Made by a program: the position numbers and the translations under genes. 64,000 nucleotides of DNA, taken from assembly GCF_004770905.1 (NCBI RefSeq), contig NZ_RQHT01000014.1, forward strand, positions 744,001 to 808,000. Reading direction: 5' to 3'. Shown here piece after piece: positions 16,670-24,341 of the stretch. The notes below the pieces were generated by a model. It saw only the letters and a list, made by a program, of their open reading frames with translations. It was not told the DNA's origin and made no database searches. Every line of letters starts with the position of its first letter. Within the stretch, counting starts at the first letter, position 1. This DNA is from Leptospira bandrabouensis (GTDB lineage: Bacteria > Spirochaetota > Leptospiria > Leptospirales > Leptospiraceae).

Positions 16670-17319
16670 GTTTCCTCTTTAAGAGTTGGGAATGCCTTAT
16701 GTAAAAAATCCCATTCCTTTTCTTGAACTATCGCATAAAACTCATTAAACAAATCTTGGTGTACTGGCAAAGTAGCGTAATATCCTTGTTCCACTTTTTT
16801 AAACAAAGGATAAACTCCAAGTAACCGCGCCATCATTGCTGCCGGTTTGATGATATATGCGCTGACAGGTTTATGTGCCAACTCATAGAATTTTTTGAGG
16901 TTAAAAAGAACGACTTCTAATTGTTTTTTGCGCGTTTCTCTTCTATCCAGTTCACAAAACAAATTAAAATACTGCTCTTGCGTAATTTCCTTTCCCAATT
17001 CCCAACCTTTAGAAAGAAGGAGTTCGGCCATCTGAATGTCCAATTCGTCAGTGATTGAATTTAATTCTATCAAACGTTCAACACTTTCCCTTGTTCCTTC
17101 TTTCATCATGTTTTTTACTTTTTCATAAGTCGAGAAAGCTAAAGTTTCCCACTCTTCTTTACCATCTAAGTTGTAAACAGTTTCAAAAAAGAACTTAGCC
17201 ATTTCTATCGTTTCACTACGATGAAAAAAGTCATAATAGAAGAGATGAAATCGATCCACTTGAACGCGAACAATTTCTCTTCTAGCAATTGTGACTTCTT
17301 TCGTTAGTTGGTGTTTCAT
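16666..17319 (-). CDS. Unrecognised helical protein coupled to the MotB-like gene
   Basis: A 217-aa, mostly alpha-helical, soluble-looking protein without signal peptide or strong membrane helix. There are stretches of charged helix (WETLAFSTYEKVKNMMKE, EQYFNLFCELDRRETRKK). The gene overlaps the MotB-like gene by 4 bp and is translationally coupled to it; it follows a lipoprotein gene by 6 bp. I do not recognise a family. Being coupled to a MotB without MotA suggests a partner or assembly role, which is inference. Confidence 0.6.
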   Translation of the reverse strand: MKHQLTKEVTIARREIVRVQVDRFHLFYYDFFHRSETIEMAKFFFETVYNLDGKEEWETLAFSTYEKVKNMMKEGTRESVERLIELNSITDELDIQMAELLLSKGWELGKEITQEQYFNLFCELDRRETRKKQLEVVLFNLKKFYELAHKPVSAYIIKPAAMMARLLGVYPLFKKVEQGYYATLPVHQDLFNEFYAIVQEKEWDFLHKAFPTLKEET

Positions 17320-17325
17320 TTATTA

Positions 17326-18468
17326 TTAGTTTGTAGGTGTTTCCAAAAGATAAGAAGGAAATCCTTGTTGGTCACGTTCAAAAGGAGCAATGGAGAACTG
17401 ATTTGGAATCGAAACTATTTCTTGATAAAACTTATAAGTGGAACGAAATAAAATTTTTGGATTCGCAGATTCTTTTGGTGTATAATAAAATTTTATCCCA
17501 TAACGAAAGTTATTCGCCCATCCTTCTTTTGTAGCTTCTAACAGTGGATATTCTGCTGGGATTTTTTTGTTTTGGACAACATTAAACACAATGTCTCCTT
17601 TTTTATACAACCTTACTCCTTGCGTTTCCCCTGCTAACCGAACGGATCCAGCTTCTGGAAATGATATGGATAAATATGTTAAACTAACATAGTTTCCACG
17701 ATTCTTTAATTGTAAAGTTACAAGTGACTCTTTTCCAATTTCAAACTTTGGAATCACTTCTAATGATACGAAAGCAGGAACTGGTTGCATAGGAAGATTC
17801 GGAATCATTTCCCAACCATTAAAAACAAACTCTTGAGAATAATTAGGATTGGTTGGAAAAATACGAAAGGATTTATCTTTTTGATTATACTCAAAATCCA
17901 CACGTTTGCTTCTTTTTAATTCTTCGTGTTCTTTGAGTTGGAACCCGTCCCAAATTTTTTTGCCTTTCCTATAACCCATTGGCACTGAAAACAAACCTAA
18001 CGGCGGTTCTTCAGCAAGAACTTCCACAAATACAGAATTAAAGTTATCACCTGGAAGTTCCGCCACTACAATCCGACGAAGGCAGTCTCCCGCAAAAGTT
18101 ACTTTCTCCTTACCTTGTGCAGACCCTGGAACCCAAGAATTGAGTTTTGCGTCGTAATACATCGGACCCAAATTTTGCAAAAAAAATTCCAATTTCCAAA
18201 GATAATCCCAACTTGAACCATCTTTGCGAAAGGCAGCTAGGACCTCACTTGTCCCTGATTGGAACAAAACCAAAGTTTCCATTTCGGGAGTTTCATCCAA
18301 ATTGATTTGTTTTTGACCCAAAACCCGTACAGGCTGTCCGTTATCATTTCCGTAGACAGCTTGCCGAATTTCTGAATCCGAAGGGTGTTCCTTTTGGGAA
18401 CAAGATACACAAAAAACAAAAGCGAAAAGAAAAGTGGCTGTAACACGAAACAAATTAGATAAATTCAT
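17326..18468 (-). CDS. Large lipoprotein of unknown function
   Basis: A 380-aa protein with a lipoprotein signal: RVTATFLFAFVFCVSCSQKE, Cys after CVS. The N-terminal part contains a VLGQKQINLDETPEMETLVL stretch resembling domains that compare stored quantities. The C-terminal part has a strand-rich CARDB-like region (IPKFEIGKESLVTLQLKNRG). It is the first gene of a minus-strand run: lipoprotein, 217-aa protein, MotB-like, lipoprotein, lysozyme. The function is unknown, but the envelope location is well supported. Confidence 0.65.
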   Translation of the reverse strand: MNLSNLFRVTATFLFAFVFCVSCSQKEHPSDSEIRQAVYGNDNGQPVRVLGQKQINLDETPEMETLVLFQSGTSEVLAAFRKDGSSWDYLWKLEFFLQNLGPMYYDAKLNSWVPGSAQGKEKVTFAGDCLRRIVVAELPGDNFNSVFVEVLAEEPPLGLFSVPMGYRKGKKIWDGFQLKEHEELKRSKRVDFEYNQKDKSFRIFPTNPNYSQEFVFNGWEMIPNLPMQPVPAFVSLEVIPKFEIGKESLVTLQLKNRGNYVSLTYLSISFPEAGSVRLAGETQGVRLYKKGDIVFNVVQNKKIPAEYPLLEATKEGWANNFRYGIKFYYTPKESANPKILFRSTYKFYQEIVSIPNQFSIAPFERDQQGFPSYLLETPTN

Positions 18469-18565
18469 AGGAATTCTTTCATTCGATCAGACCAAAACTC
18501 CAATTCAACCTTTTTTGCTTTTCCTTTCTCAGTCCTGTGTTTTACTCGTCTAAGTAGTAAGAATT

Positions 18566-18914
18566 GGGGACGACATTGGTTTCGACTGTTGTTGGCTTGG
18601 ATTCAGTGGCACGTAGGGGTGAGGGACCTCTTAAAAACCTTCAAAACAATAACTGCAAATAACGAATTTGCTCTAGCAGCTTAATTTTAAGCTCTACGGT
18701 TTCCCTGGCTGTTTCCTTAGGTGGCCAAGAAACCGACACCTCTCTAAGGACCTTTCGGATTTGTCGCCCGCTTCGAACCGGATTGAACTTTAAGTAGGAT
18801 AGGAATTAGTCCCCCGTTTGTAGGGTAAGTCTTTCCGAAATTTATTTGCAAACTAAACGTGTAGAAGCTGCATTTGAGGATGATAGGACCCGGGTTCGAC
18901 TCCCGGCGTCTCCA
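18566..18914 (+). ncRNA. ssrA: Transfer-messenger RNA (tmRNA)
   Basis: Rescues stalled ribosomes. The 5' end GGGGACGACATTGGTTTCGAC and the 3' end GGGTTCGACTCCCGGCGTCTCCA are classic, and the 5' GGGGACG pairs with 3' CGTCTCC as the acceptor stem (one G-U). CCA is encoded (18912-18914). The tag frame runs from GCA 18655 to TAA 18684 and encodes ANNEFALAA. One-piece type, about 349 nt. The final 24 bp recur twice downstream as parts of a 229-bp tandem repeat. Confidence 0.95.
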
Positions 18915-19378
18915 GAATTTATTTTAAGCATCTCAAAGCCTTTTTCATATAACAAACAATTTACGACGGGAGTCGAACGACCGCAGCAGAGAGAAATGGT
19001 AGCTCGTAGACTGGGACACCCCAGTCTTCGTGCGTTAAGCCATTTCGACCTGAGCACACGATGTGCGAAGGCTGATGCGGGACGGGCTGGAACGTGTTCG
19101 ACCTGGATGGGAGAACCGTGGAAGCCGACTCCCGGCGTCTCCAGAATTTATTTTAAGCATCTCAAAGCCTTTTTCATATAACAAACAATTTACGACGGGA
19201 GTCGAACGACCGCAGCAGAGAGAAATGGTAGCTCGTAGACTGGGACACCCCAGTCTTCGTGCGTTAAGCCATTTCGACCTGAGCACACGATGTGCGAAGG
19301 CTGATGCGGGACGGGCTGGAACGTGTTCGACCTGGATGGGAGAACCGTGGAAGCCGACTCCCGGCGTCTCCAGAATTT
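18897..19378. repeat. 229-bp tandem repeat anchored at the tmRNA 3' end (2 units plus a third core)
   Basis: A 24-bp core (tmRNA T-arm 3' side, acceptor strand, CCA and 7 bp beyond) occurs at 18897-18920, 19126-19149 and 19355-19378, exactly 229 bp apart. The ~205-bp sequences between cores look identical by eye. Each contains an inverted copy of the T-arm (18963-18978 and 19192-19207; 15/16 match to 18894-18909 reversed). A decayed third inverted copy lies at 19558-19573. This resembles serial att-site duplication at ssrA. Reading frames here are chance. Confidence 0.85.
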
Positions 19379-19668
19379 CGGTATAAGTTTCGGCATTCGC
19401 TTCTCGCGTTCGCCTGGCCATCCTTGGCCAGAGCTCCCGCCCGCACCCATCCATGGGTGCTTTTCGAAGCAAACACCTCCACTGGGTTATCACGCTAAAG
19501 TATAGAGATGTTTGGTTGGTGTAGAGAGAGAATTAACTTTCGCTTAATCATTGTTTTACGAGATGAGTCGAACGACCCACTTCGATTAGCCAGATTGTTA
19601 TACAATAAGTAAGTAATTTCTTTGGATCATTATCTTTCTTAAATGATTATGATTTTATAGGCAGAATT
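19379..19668. other. Non-coding stretch with small hairpins after the ssrA repeats
   Basis: There is no credible gene. GC-rich at first, with CTGGCC/GGCCAG (about 19413-19430) and GCACCCA/TGGGTGC (about 19443-19460) hairpins, then AT-rich. A degenerate copy of the inverted T-arm (ACGAGATGAGTCGAAC, 19558-19573) marks the far edge of the ssrA-linked region. Confidence 0.5.
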
Positions 19669-20313
19669 CTATTCCTTACTTTGAATCAGTTTGAATCCCA
19701 AAAAAGAAATTAGGCTATAAAAGGGAATGAGTGCAAGAGTATGCCAAGTCAACATATGGATGGATGTTTCATTAGGACAGAGAAAGGAAATTCCTATTTG
19801 AGCAAAGGTAAATGGTAACGCATAAACCGAAAATTGAAATAAAAGGGAAGGTTCAACAAAACCTTTTTTTAAATTTATATTTAATAAAATCACAGGAATT
19901 GTTGCAATTAACAATAATAATACTACGCAAATCGAACCGTGATGAGTCAACTCTTCCGATATAGAGGAAAATAAACCTTTTTCTGTAAATGTTACGGATA
20001 AAACTAAAAAGATAATCCAAATAACAAGAATTAAATTATGAAATAAATAATCATAAGTAGATTGGTTGCCTGGAATGTTTCTTTTAAACAAAACGAATCC
20101 ACAAAAAAGAAAACCTACTATTAATGTAACAATGGATTCCCAGAATCTGGGAATATGATATTGACCACGAATCATTATGGAAAGCGCCAAAATCATAATC
20201 ATACTTAGTAATGAATATAAAGCCCATTGTAAAAATCGATGTTGTGAGCTTTTTAATGGAGACACTTTCTTATTGTCTTGAGTAAGGATTTCAATTAATT
20301 CTATAGTTTTCAT
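19669..20313 (-). CDS. NrsF-type (DUF1109) membrane anti-sigma factor
   Basis: A 214-aa inner-membrane protein with six hydrophobic helices after a short cytoplasmic N-terminus (MKTIELIEILTQDNKKVSPL). This is the layout of NrsF/DUF1109 anti-sigma factors that hold SigF-type ECF sigma factors. Its start overlaps the sigma gene by 4 bp. In Caulobacter, SigF-NrsF controls DUF692/DUF2063 bufferin operons in response to metal or copper stress; the same operon lies divergently here, which supports the call. Confidence 0.8.
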   Translation of the reverse strand: MKTIELIEILTQDNKKVSPLKSSQHRFLQWALYSLLSMIMILALSIMIRGQYHIPRFWESIVTLIVGFLFCGFVLFKRNIPGNQSTYDYLFHNLILVIWIIFLVLSVTFTEKGLFSSISEELTHHGSICVVLLLLIATIPVILLNINLKKGFVEPSLLFQFSVYALPFTFAQIGISFLCPNETSIHMLTWHTLALIPFYSLISFLGFKLIQSKE

Positions 20314-20870
20314 AATTTGTCTCCTGGACGAAGTCGAATGATTTTATAAATTCTATGAGCAGCCGTTTTTACTGCAGACTGGGACATAGACATGATTTTC
20401 GCAGTTTCAGCAATTGACATTTTATCCAACTTTAAAAGCCGAAAAATCAATCTCTGTTTTTCAGAAAGTTTGGCTAATATTTCTTCAATTCGTTCCTTGG
20501 AATCATCGTCAGAAGGAAAATATTTATTTTCCGGCAAATACTCATTAGACAAAAGGAATTCTCTTTTTTTCTTACGACCTTTTTTTCGAATGTAATCAAT
20601 GATCTTATAATTAGCAATCGTATACAACCAAGGCAAAAAGGATTTGTCAGGTAAAAAAGTATGTTTGGAAAGATGGACTGCAATGAGGATTTCCTGAAGA
20701 ACATCTTCCCTATCTTCTGCATCAAAAATTTTTACAGTTAGAATTCCTCTTAGTATTACACAAATTTCTTCCAATAATTTCTTATAAGCTAATGAATCAC
20801 CTTCTTGCGAAGAACGCATCAAACCAGATAGTTCATCAGGTGAGATCCTGTTCTTGGATAATTTCAACAC
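20310..20870 (-). CDS. sigF: ECF sigma factor, SigF type
   Basis: A 186-aa extracytoplasmic-function sigma factor. Region 2 (about residues 25-100) includes DREDVLQEILIAVHLSKHTF and WLYTIANYKIIDYIRKKGRK; region 4 (about 130-180) includes LSEKQRLIFRLLKLDKMSIA and the recognition helix MSMSQSAVKTAAHRIYK. It starts at GTG 20870 or TTG 20867; AGAAGGG directly precedes. It overlaps nrsF and is divergent from bufA2. A GTAAC-N16-CGAA promoter in front of bufA2 fits SigF specificity. Confidence 0.85.
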   Translation of the reverse strand: MLKLSKNRISPDELSGLMRSSQEGDSLAYKKLLEEICVILRGILTVKIFDAEDREDVLQEILIAVHLSKHTFLPDKSFLPWLYTIANYKIIDYIRKKGRKKKREFLLSNEYLPENKYFPSDDDSKERIEEILAKLSEKQRLIFRLLKLDKMSIAETAKIMSMSQSAVKTAAHRIYKIIRLRPGDKL

Positions 20871-20941
20871 CCTTCTTTCATTCCAATGCTCCGTTCATAA
20901 ATCAATTTATTTATAAAAACCACATTTTTTTTTTCGCAGAT

Positions 20942-20966
20942 GTAACTTTTCAATCTTTCAGACGAA
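20942..20966 (+). promoter_or_regulatory. SigF-type ECF promoter of the bufferin operon
   Basis: GTAAC at 20942-20946 and CGAA at 20963-20966 are separated by 16 bp. This equals the GTAAC-N16-CGAA pattern reported for Caulobacter SigF. It lies 31 bp before the bufA2 start codon, in the only gap between the sigma gene and its presumed target. Confidence 0.6.
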
Positions 20967-20996
20967 AGAACCTACAATTCAAACTAGGAGAAGATT

Positions 20997-21251
20997 ATGA
21001 ATTACAAATCGGGAATACTTTTAGGTGCAGCATTGGCTGGACTTACTTTTACATCTTGTATGAGCGCTAAAACCCAAGTTGCGGAAAAAGCGGAAGGTGA
21101 ATGCCACGGAATCAATGCCTGCAAGGGACAGGGCGATTGTGGAGGAAAAGGACATGCTTGTTCAGGTAAAAATGCATGCAAAGGACAAGGTTGGAAAGGT
21201 ACTTCCGAAAAAGAATGTGCAGAGAAAGGTGGAAAGTTTATTAAATCGTAA
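20997..21251 (+). CDS. bufA2: Bufferin precursor peptide BufA2-like (Cys-rich RiPP)
   Basis: An 84-aa small protein, thought to be a ribosomal peptide whose cysteines are modified by BufB/BufC to bind copper. The leader is MNYKSGILLGAALAGLTFTS. Six mature cysteines are at 36, 42, 48, 55, 61 and 74 in two near-repeats (INACKGQGDC and KNACKGQGW). The typical bufferin words CKGQG and EGEC are seen. Odd: Cys 21 sits in a lipobox-like TFTSC, so this copy may be lipidated. RBS AGGAGA, 6 bp before ATG. Confidence 0.85.
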   Translation: MNYKSGILLGAALAGLTFTSCMSAKTQVAEKAEGECHGINACKGQGDCGGKGHACSGKNACKGQGWKGTSEKECAEKGGKFIKS

Positions 21252-21256
21252 AACCC

Positions 21257-22117
21257 TTGGAAAATAAATCTCCTAAATTTGGTGTTGGTCTCAGAAGAGA
21301 ACATTATCCTTATCTAATGGAGAAACCAAATACAGATATAGATTGGTTTGAAGTCATCAGTGAAAACTATATGAACACTGAAGGACGCCCTATGTCTGTA
21401 TTGGAATCCATTCGAAAGGACTATCCAATCACATGCCATGGAGTTGGAATGTCTCTTGGAAGTTCAAATGATATTGATCCAAATTACCTTAAAGATTTAA
21501 AACTACTGATCGATAGAGTGGATCCATTTCTGGTATCAGACCATTTGGCTTGGAATCATTTTAACGGAATCAGATTGCATGAACTGATTCCTGTTCCTTA
21601 TCATGAAGAATGTTTAGAAGTCATTACGAATCACATTGATCACGTACAGAATGAACTAAAAAGACAGATTGCTATAGAAAATATAATAGCATACTTCAAT
21701 TATAAATCGTCTACGATGAAAGAATGTGAGTTTTTAAATTTACTAACTCAAAAGACAGGATGTTTAATTCTTCTAGACATAAATAATGTTTATGTAAATG
21801 CAAAAAACTTTCAATTCAATCCGGTTGATTTTATCAAAACGATTCCTAAAAAAAGTATAGCCCAGATTCATTTGGCTGGTTTTACAGATATGGGAAATTT
21901 CCTATTCGATACACATGCAGAGCCAGTACATCCAGAAGTCTGGAATTTATTGGAAACATTTTTAGATTATATTCCAGAGAATGTTCCAATCATGATTGAA
22001 TGGGACGAGAATGTTCCTGAGTTTCAACAGTTGGAAGATGAGCTTAACAAAGTAAGAAAAATTGTAAAAAAAGGGATAAAAAATGAAGTTAGAGAACCTT
22101 CAGAACTTATATACTGA
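21257..22117 (+). CDS. bufB: DUF692 multinuclear iron oxidase (BufB/MbnB-like)
   Basis: A 286-aa TIM-barrel enzyme of the MNIO family that oxidises cysteines of the precursor peptide. Conserved metal-site words: GVGLRREHY (start), EVISENY, SDHLAWN (94-100), AIENI (139-143), LLDINNVYV (172-180), IHLAGF (204-209), DTHAEPVHPEVW (218-229) and MIEWDEN (246-252). It begins at TTG 21257, 5 bp after bufA2, because no ATG precedes the conserved GVGLR. It overlaps bufC by 35 bp. Confidence 0.88.
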   Translation: MENKSPKFGVGLRREHYPYLMEKPNTDIDWFEVISENYMNTEGRPMSVLESIRKDYPITCHGVGMSLGSSNDIDPNYLKDLKLLIDRVDPFLVSDHLAWNHFNGIRLHELIPVPYHEECLEVITNHIDHVQNELKRQIAIENIIAYFNYKSSTMKECEFLNLLTQKTGCLILLDINNVYVNAKNFQFNPVDFIKTIPKKSIAQIHLAGFTDMGNFLFDTHAEPVHPEVWNLLETFLDYIPENVPIMIEWDENVPEFQQLEDELNKVRKIVKKGIKNEVREPSELIY

Positions 22118-22847
22118 CTGTATTTTATCCAATCACAATATTCCTTTTCAAAATCAAATCATTGCCTGCGGGAATTTATCATCGGATGAAGCTACATCTG
22201 TTTATAAGCAAGCCTACTTATTTCGAATGAAAGATACCTTGTTAGATAATTTCCAAGCCGTACATTTTGTATTAGGTGATACTTTATTTGATTTCGCAAT
22301 TGAAAAATATATAAATAAAAACAATCATAAGGCTTATGATTTATCTAACTACGGAAGAAATTTTCCTAATTTTCTCTTGGAAACCTATCCTGAATTTCCT
22401 TATTTAAAAAATTTGGCTGAATTCGAAATACAATTTATAGACAGTTTTCATAAAAAAGAACACATTAGTTTTGATCTTTTTAGTCTCCAAAATCAAACCG
22501 AATTGGAAAATGCTGTATTTGAATTTGGAGAAACGGTAAAACTCATTCAAAATCAATTTTCGATTTATTCCATTTGGAAAAATAGAAAGTCAAATCTACA
22601 ACCAGATCTTTCCAAAACCAATCAACAGGAATTTTTACTATTATATAAACAACATTCGAATCTTTATGTGCTTTCCCTTGCGGCCATTGAATTCTTTTTT
22701 ATCGACTTACTACATAAAGGCGAATCAATTGGAGTTGCAATGGAAAAAACAAACACTCGTTTCCAATTGAATCCAGAAATCATATCCAACCTTTTTGGAA
22801 AAATAGCGACCTCGGGAATTGTAAAAAATATTTTTTTAAAAACTTAA
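22083..22847 (+). CDS. bufC: DUF2063 partner protein (BufC/MbnC-like)
   Basis: A 254-aa accessory protein that recognises the precursor and docks it to the DUF692 enzyme. The N-terminal DUF2063 pattern is visible: IYRxxY-like SVYKQAYLFRMKDTLLDNF, then FDFAIEKYINKN and YDLSNYGRNFPNFLLETYP. The C-terminal half carries LEFFFIDLLHKGESI-like residues (AIEFFFIDLLHKGESIGVAM). ATG 22083 lies inside bufB (35-bp overlap), so the two are coupled. No exporter or peptidase is encoded in the operon. Confidence 0.82.
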   Translation: MKLENLQNLYTDCILSNHNIPFQNQIIACGNLSSDEATSVYKQAYLFRMKDTLLDNFQAVHFVLGDTLFDFAIEKYINKNNHKAYDLSNYGRNFPNFLLETYPEFPYLKNLAEFEIQFIDSFHKKEHISFDLFSLQNQTELENAVFEFGETVKLIQNQFSIYSIWKNRKSNLQPDLSKTNQQEFLLLYKQHSNLYVLSLAAIEFFFIDLLHKGESIGVAMEKTNTRFQLNPEIISNLFGKIATSGIVKNIFLKT

Positions 22848-22948
22848 GATACTGGCAAGTTGGTTATGATTCCTCTGCTTGTAAGGATCATGAATCTTTG
22901 TCTTCTCCCTTTGCACTTTAAATTCTCGTATTTACTTTTCTAACATAA

Positions 22949-23620
22949 CTACTGTTCCACACAAAGTATAACGGAAAATGTATCGCATGTTATTCCACCT
23001 GTTGAGATATAAAGTTGGTTACTGTTTGGGGCTGCCCCAAGTAGCGATGCGTTTGTTCCATCCGTCCATCGATTACAATGTCCACTAGAACGAGTGAGCC
23101 AACCTCCTGCATCGAAACCAGAAAAGATAGTAGTGACAGATGGATTTTCTGCATCATTGGTTTGACTTGAAAAAATACCGAAACTATTTGTGGTCGCGAT
23201 AGTCACTCCATCCACAGCTCGCACATAGGTTGTATTTGGTTTTAAAATCCAATTCACATGTTCAGATATACCTCCAGTCAAACAATTCGAAGTTGTACAA
23301 GCAATGCGATTCACATCATCCACAAGAAAGGCTTTGTAAACCGCTCTCGCTGGCTCAGTTGGTTTTTTCGAATCACTCATACATTTAGCATCCGCTCCCG
23401 CAATTCCTCCTCTTGCTCCCGTATAGGTTGTACTCGTGGTAAAAAATTTACAAGTGGTGCAAACAGGAACGGGAGGGCGACAATCAGAAGATACTCCAGT
23501 GATGCACAGTACCGACTGCGTCTTCCAATAAGAATCAGTCCCAAATTCATTTGGGTTGTCTAGTTTTGGCTGCGTACAATGTAGGAATAAAAAAAGTGAA
23601 ATGAAAATCCAGAATCGCAT
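22949..23620 (-). CDS. DUF1554 lipoprotein (Len-like)
   Basis: A surface-type lipoprotein. The signal MRFWIFISLFLFLHCTQPK has Cys 15. The DUF1554 domain (C-type-lectin/endostatin-like, a family largely confined to Leptospira) covers residues 58-223, with TYTGARGGIAGADAKCM, VNWILKPNTTYVRAVDG, SGHCNRWTDG and the terminal VILCVEQ. Pathogen relatives (LenA-type) bind laminin, fibronectin or plasminogen; that role is not shown here. Several Cys pairs (CITGVSSDC, CTTCK, CTTSNC). Confidence 0.85.
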   Translation of the reverse strand: MRFWIFISLFLFLHCTQPKLDNPNEFGTDSYWKTQSVLCITGVSSDCRPPVPVCTTCKFFTTSTTYTGARGGIAGADAKCMSDSKKPTEPARAVYKAFLVDDVNRIACTTSNCLTGGISEHVNWILKPNTTYVRAVDGVTIATTNSFGIFSSQTNDAENPSVTTIFSGFDAGGWLTRSSGHCNRWTDGTNASLLGAAPNSNQLYISTGGITCDTFSVILCVEQ

Positions 23621-23804
23621 TCCTGAATTTTATAAGAATTTGATTCTAGATCAACTAAGAAATTGATTTGTTTTTAACAATTACAGTTCAACCACTTTCA
23701 TAGTAAAGTTGATCAACGTTCGCATTACCAGCTAACACCGACAGGTGAAAGTATCTTTCCTATAGTGTATGCAACAGACTTTTAAAAAAAACCACTTTTT
23801 TAAA

Positions 23805-24281
23805 TCACTCCATCACGGGAATATATATCATCTCTTCAGAACTTGGTTCGTTATTTTTGTATTTATCACCCATCACTTCAAAATGAGGACGTTGGTCCAA
23901 CTTATATCCCGACTTAGGAAACCACTCCTGAAATATCGATTGGTAAAAGGGACCAGCCTGACTTGGTAAACCTTGGTACAAAAATCGAACATAAAGTCCT
24001 TTGGGAATTTTTATGATTTCTAAACCATCGCCGATGATTGGTTCTTCACTCACTTCCACTCCGGCCCATTTCATAAACCGATTCGATGGATTGAAACTGT
24101 GAAAATAATCAGAAGAATAAATCGACATGGAAATCAAATTGTTGTCCAATCGATTCGAAATAGAATTTAATTTTGGCATGAATCTTTGCCACAAAGTTTG
24201 GGTTTGATTCTCCAAAAGAGAGATTTCTAATTTCATTCCCACAATAATTTTTTGATCTACTTTAACTATTTCTGAATCCAT
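23805..24281 (-). CDS. GyrI-like effector-binding domain protein
   Basis: A 158-aa stand-alone GyrI-like/AraC-effector-binding domain (PF06445 type). The repeated SH2-like motif halves are seen as VDQKIIVGMKLEIS and GLEIIKIPKGLYVRFLYQG, ending with HFEVMGDKYKNNEPSSEEMI and IYIPV. Such proteins bind small hydrophobic molecules. No DNA-binding domain is present. The AraC gene upstream on the same strand is 60 bp away, so the two may be co-transcribed. Confidence 0.78.
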   Translation of the reverse strand: MDSEIVKVDQKIIVGMKLEISLLENQTQTLWQRFMPKLNSISNRLDNNLISMSIYSSDYFHSFNPSNRFMKWAGVEVSEEPIIGDGLEIIKIPKGLYVRFLYQGLPSQAGPFYQSIFQEWFPKSGYKLDQRPHFEVMGDKYKNNEPSSEEMIYIPVME

Positions 24282-24341
24282 AAGTATAACATAAAATGAT
24301 AATCTCCCTTTGCAATACCTTATTGCTAAATTTACAAATTT

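Noticed and set aside
18915..19378. tRNA gene on the minus strand, suggested by GTTCGACTCCC
   Set aside because: The arms on both sides of the TTCGACT loop do not pair (GGTCG against CCCGT) and no anticodon arm or acceptor stem can be formed.
18846..19505. Several overlapping reading frames on both strands downstream of ssrA
   Set aside because: They arise from the duplicated non-coding 229-bp units, repeat themselves in sequence, and have no RBS or recognisable domain.
20941..20946. TGTAAC as a third Pho box
   Set aside because: It stands alone without 11-bp-spaced partners and fits the -35 element of the SigF-type promoter much better.
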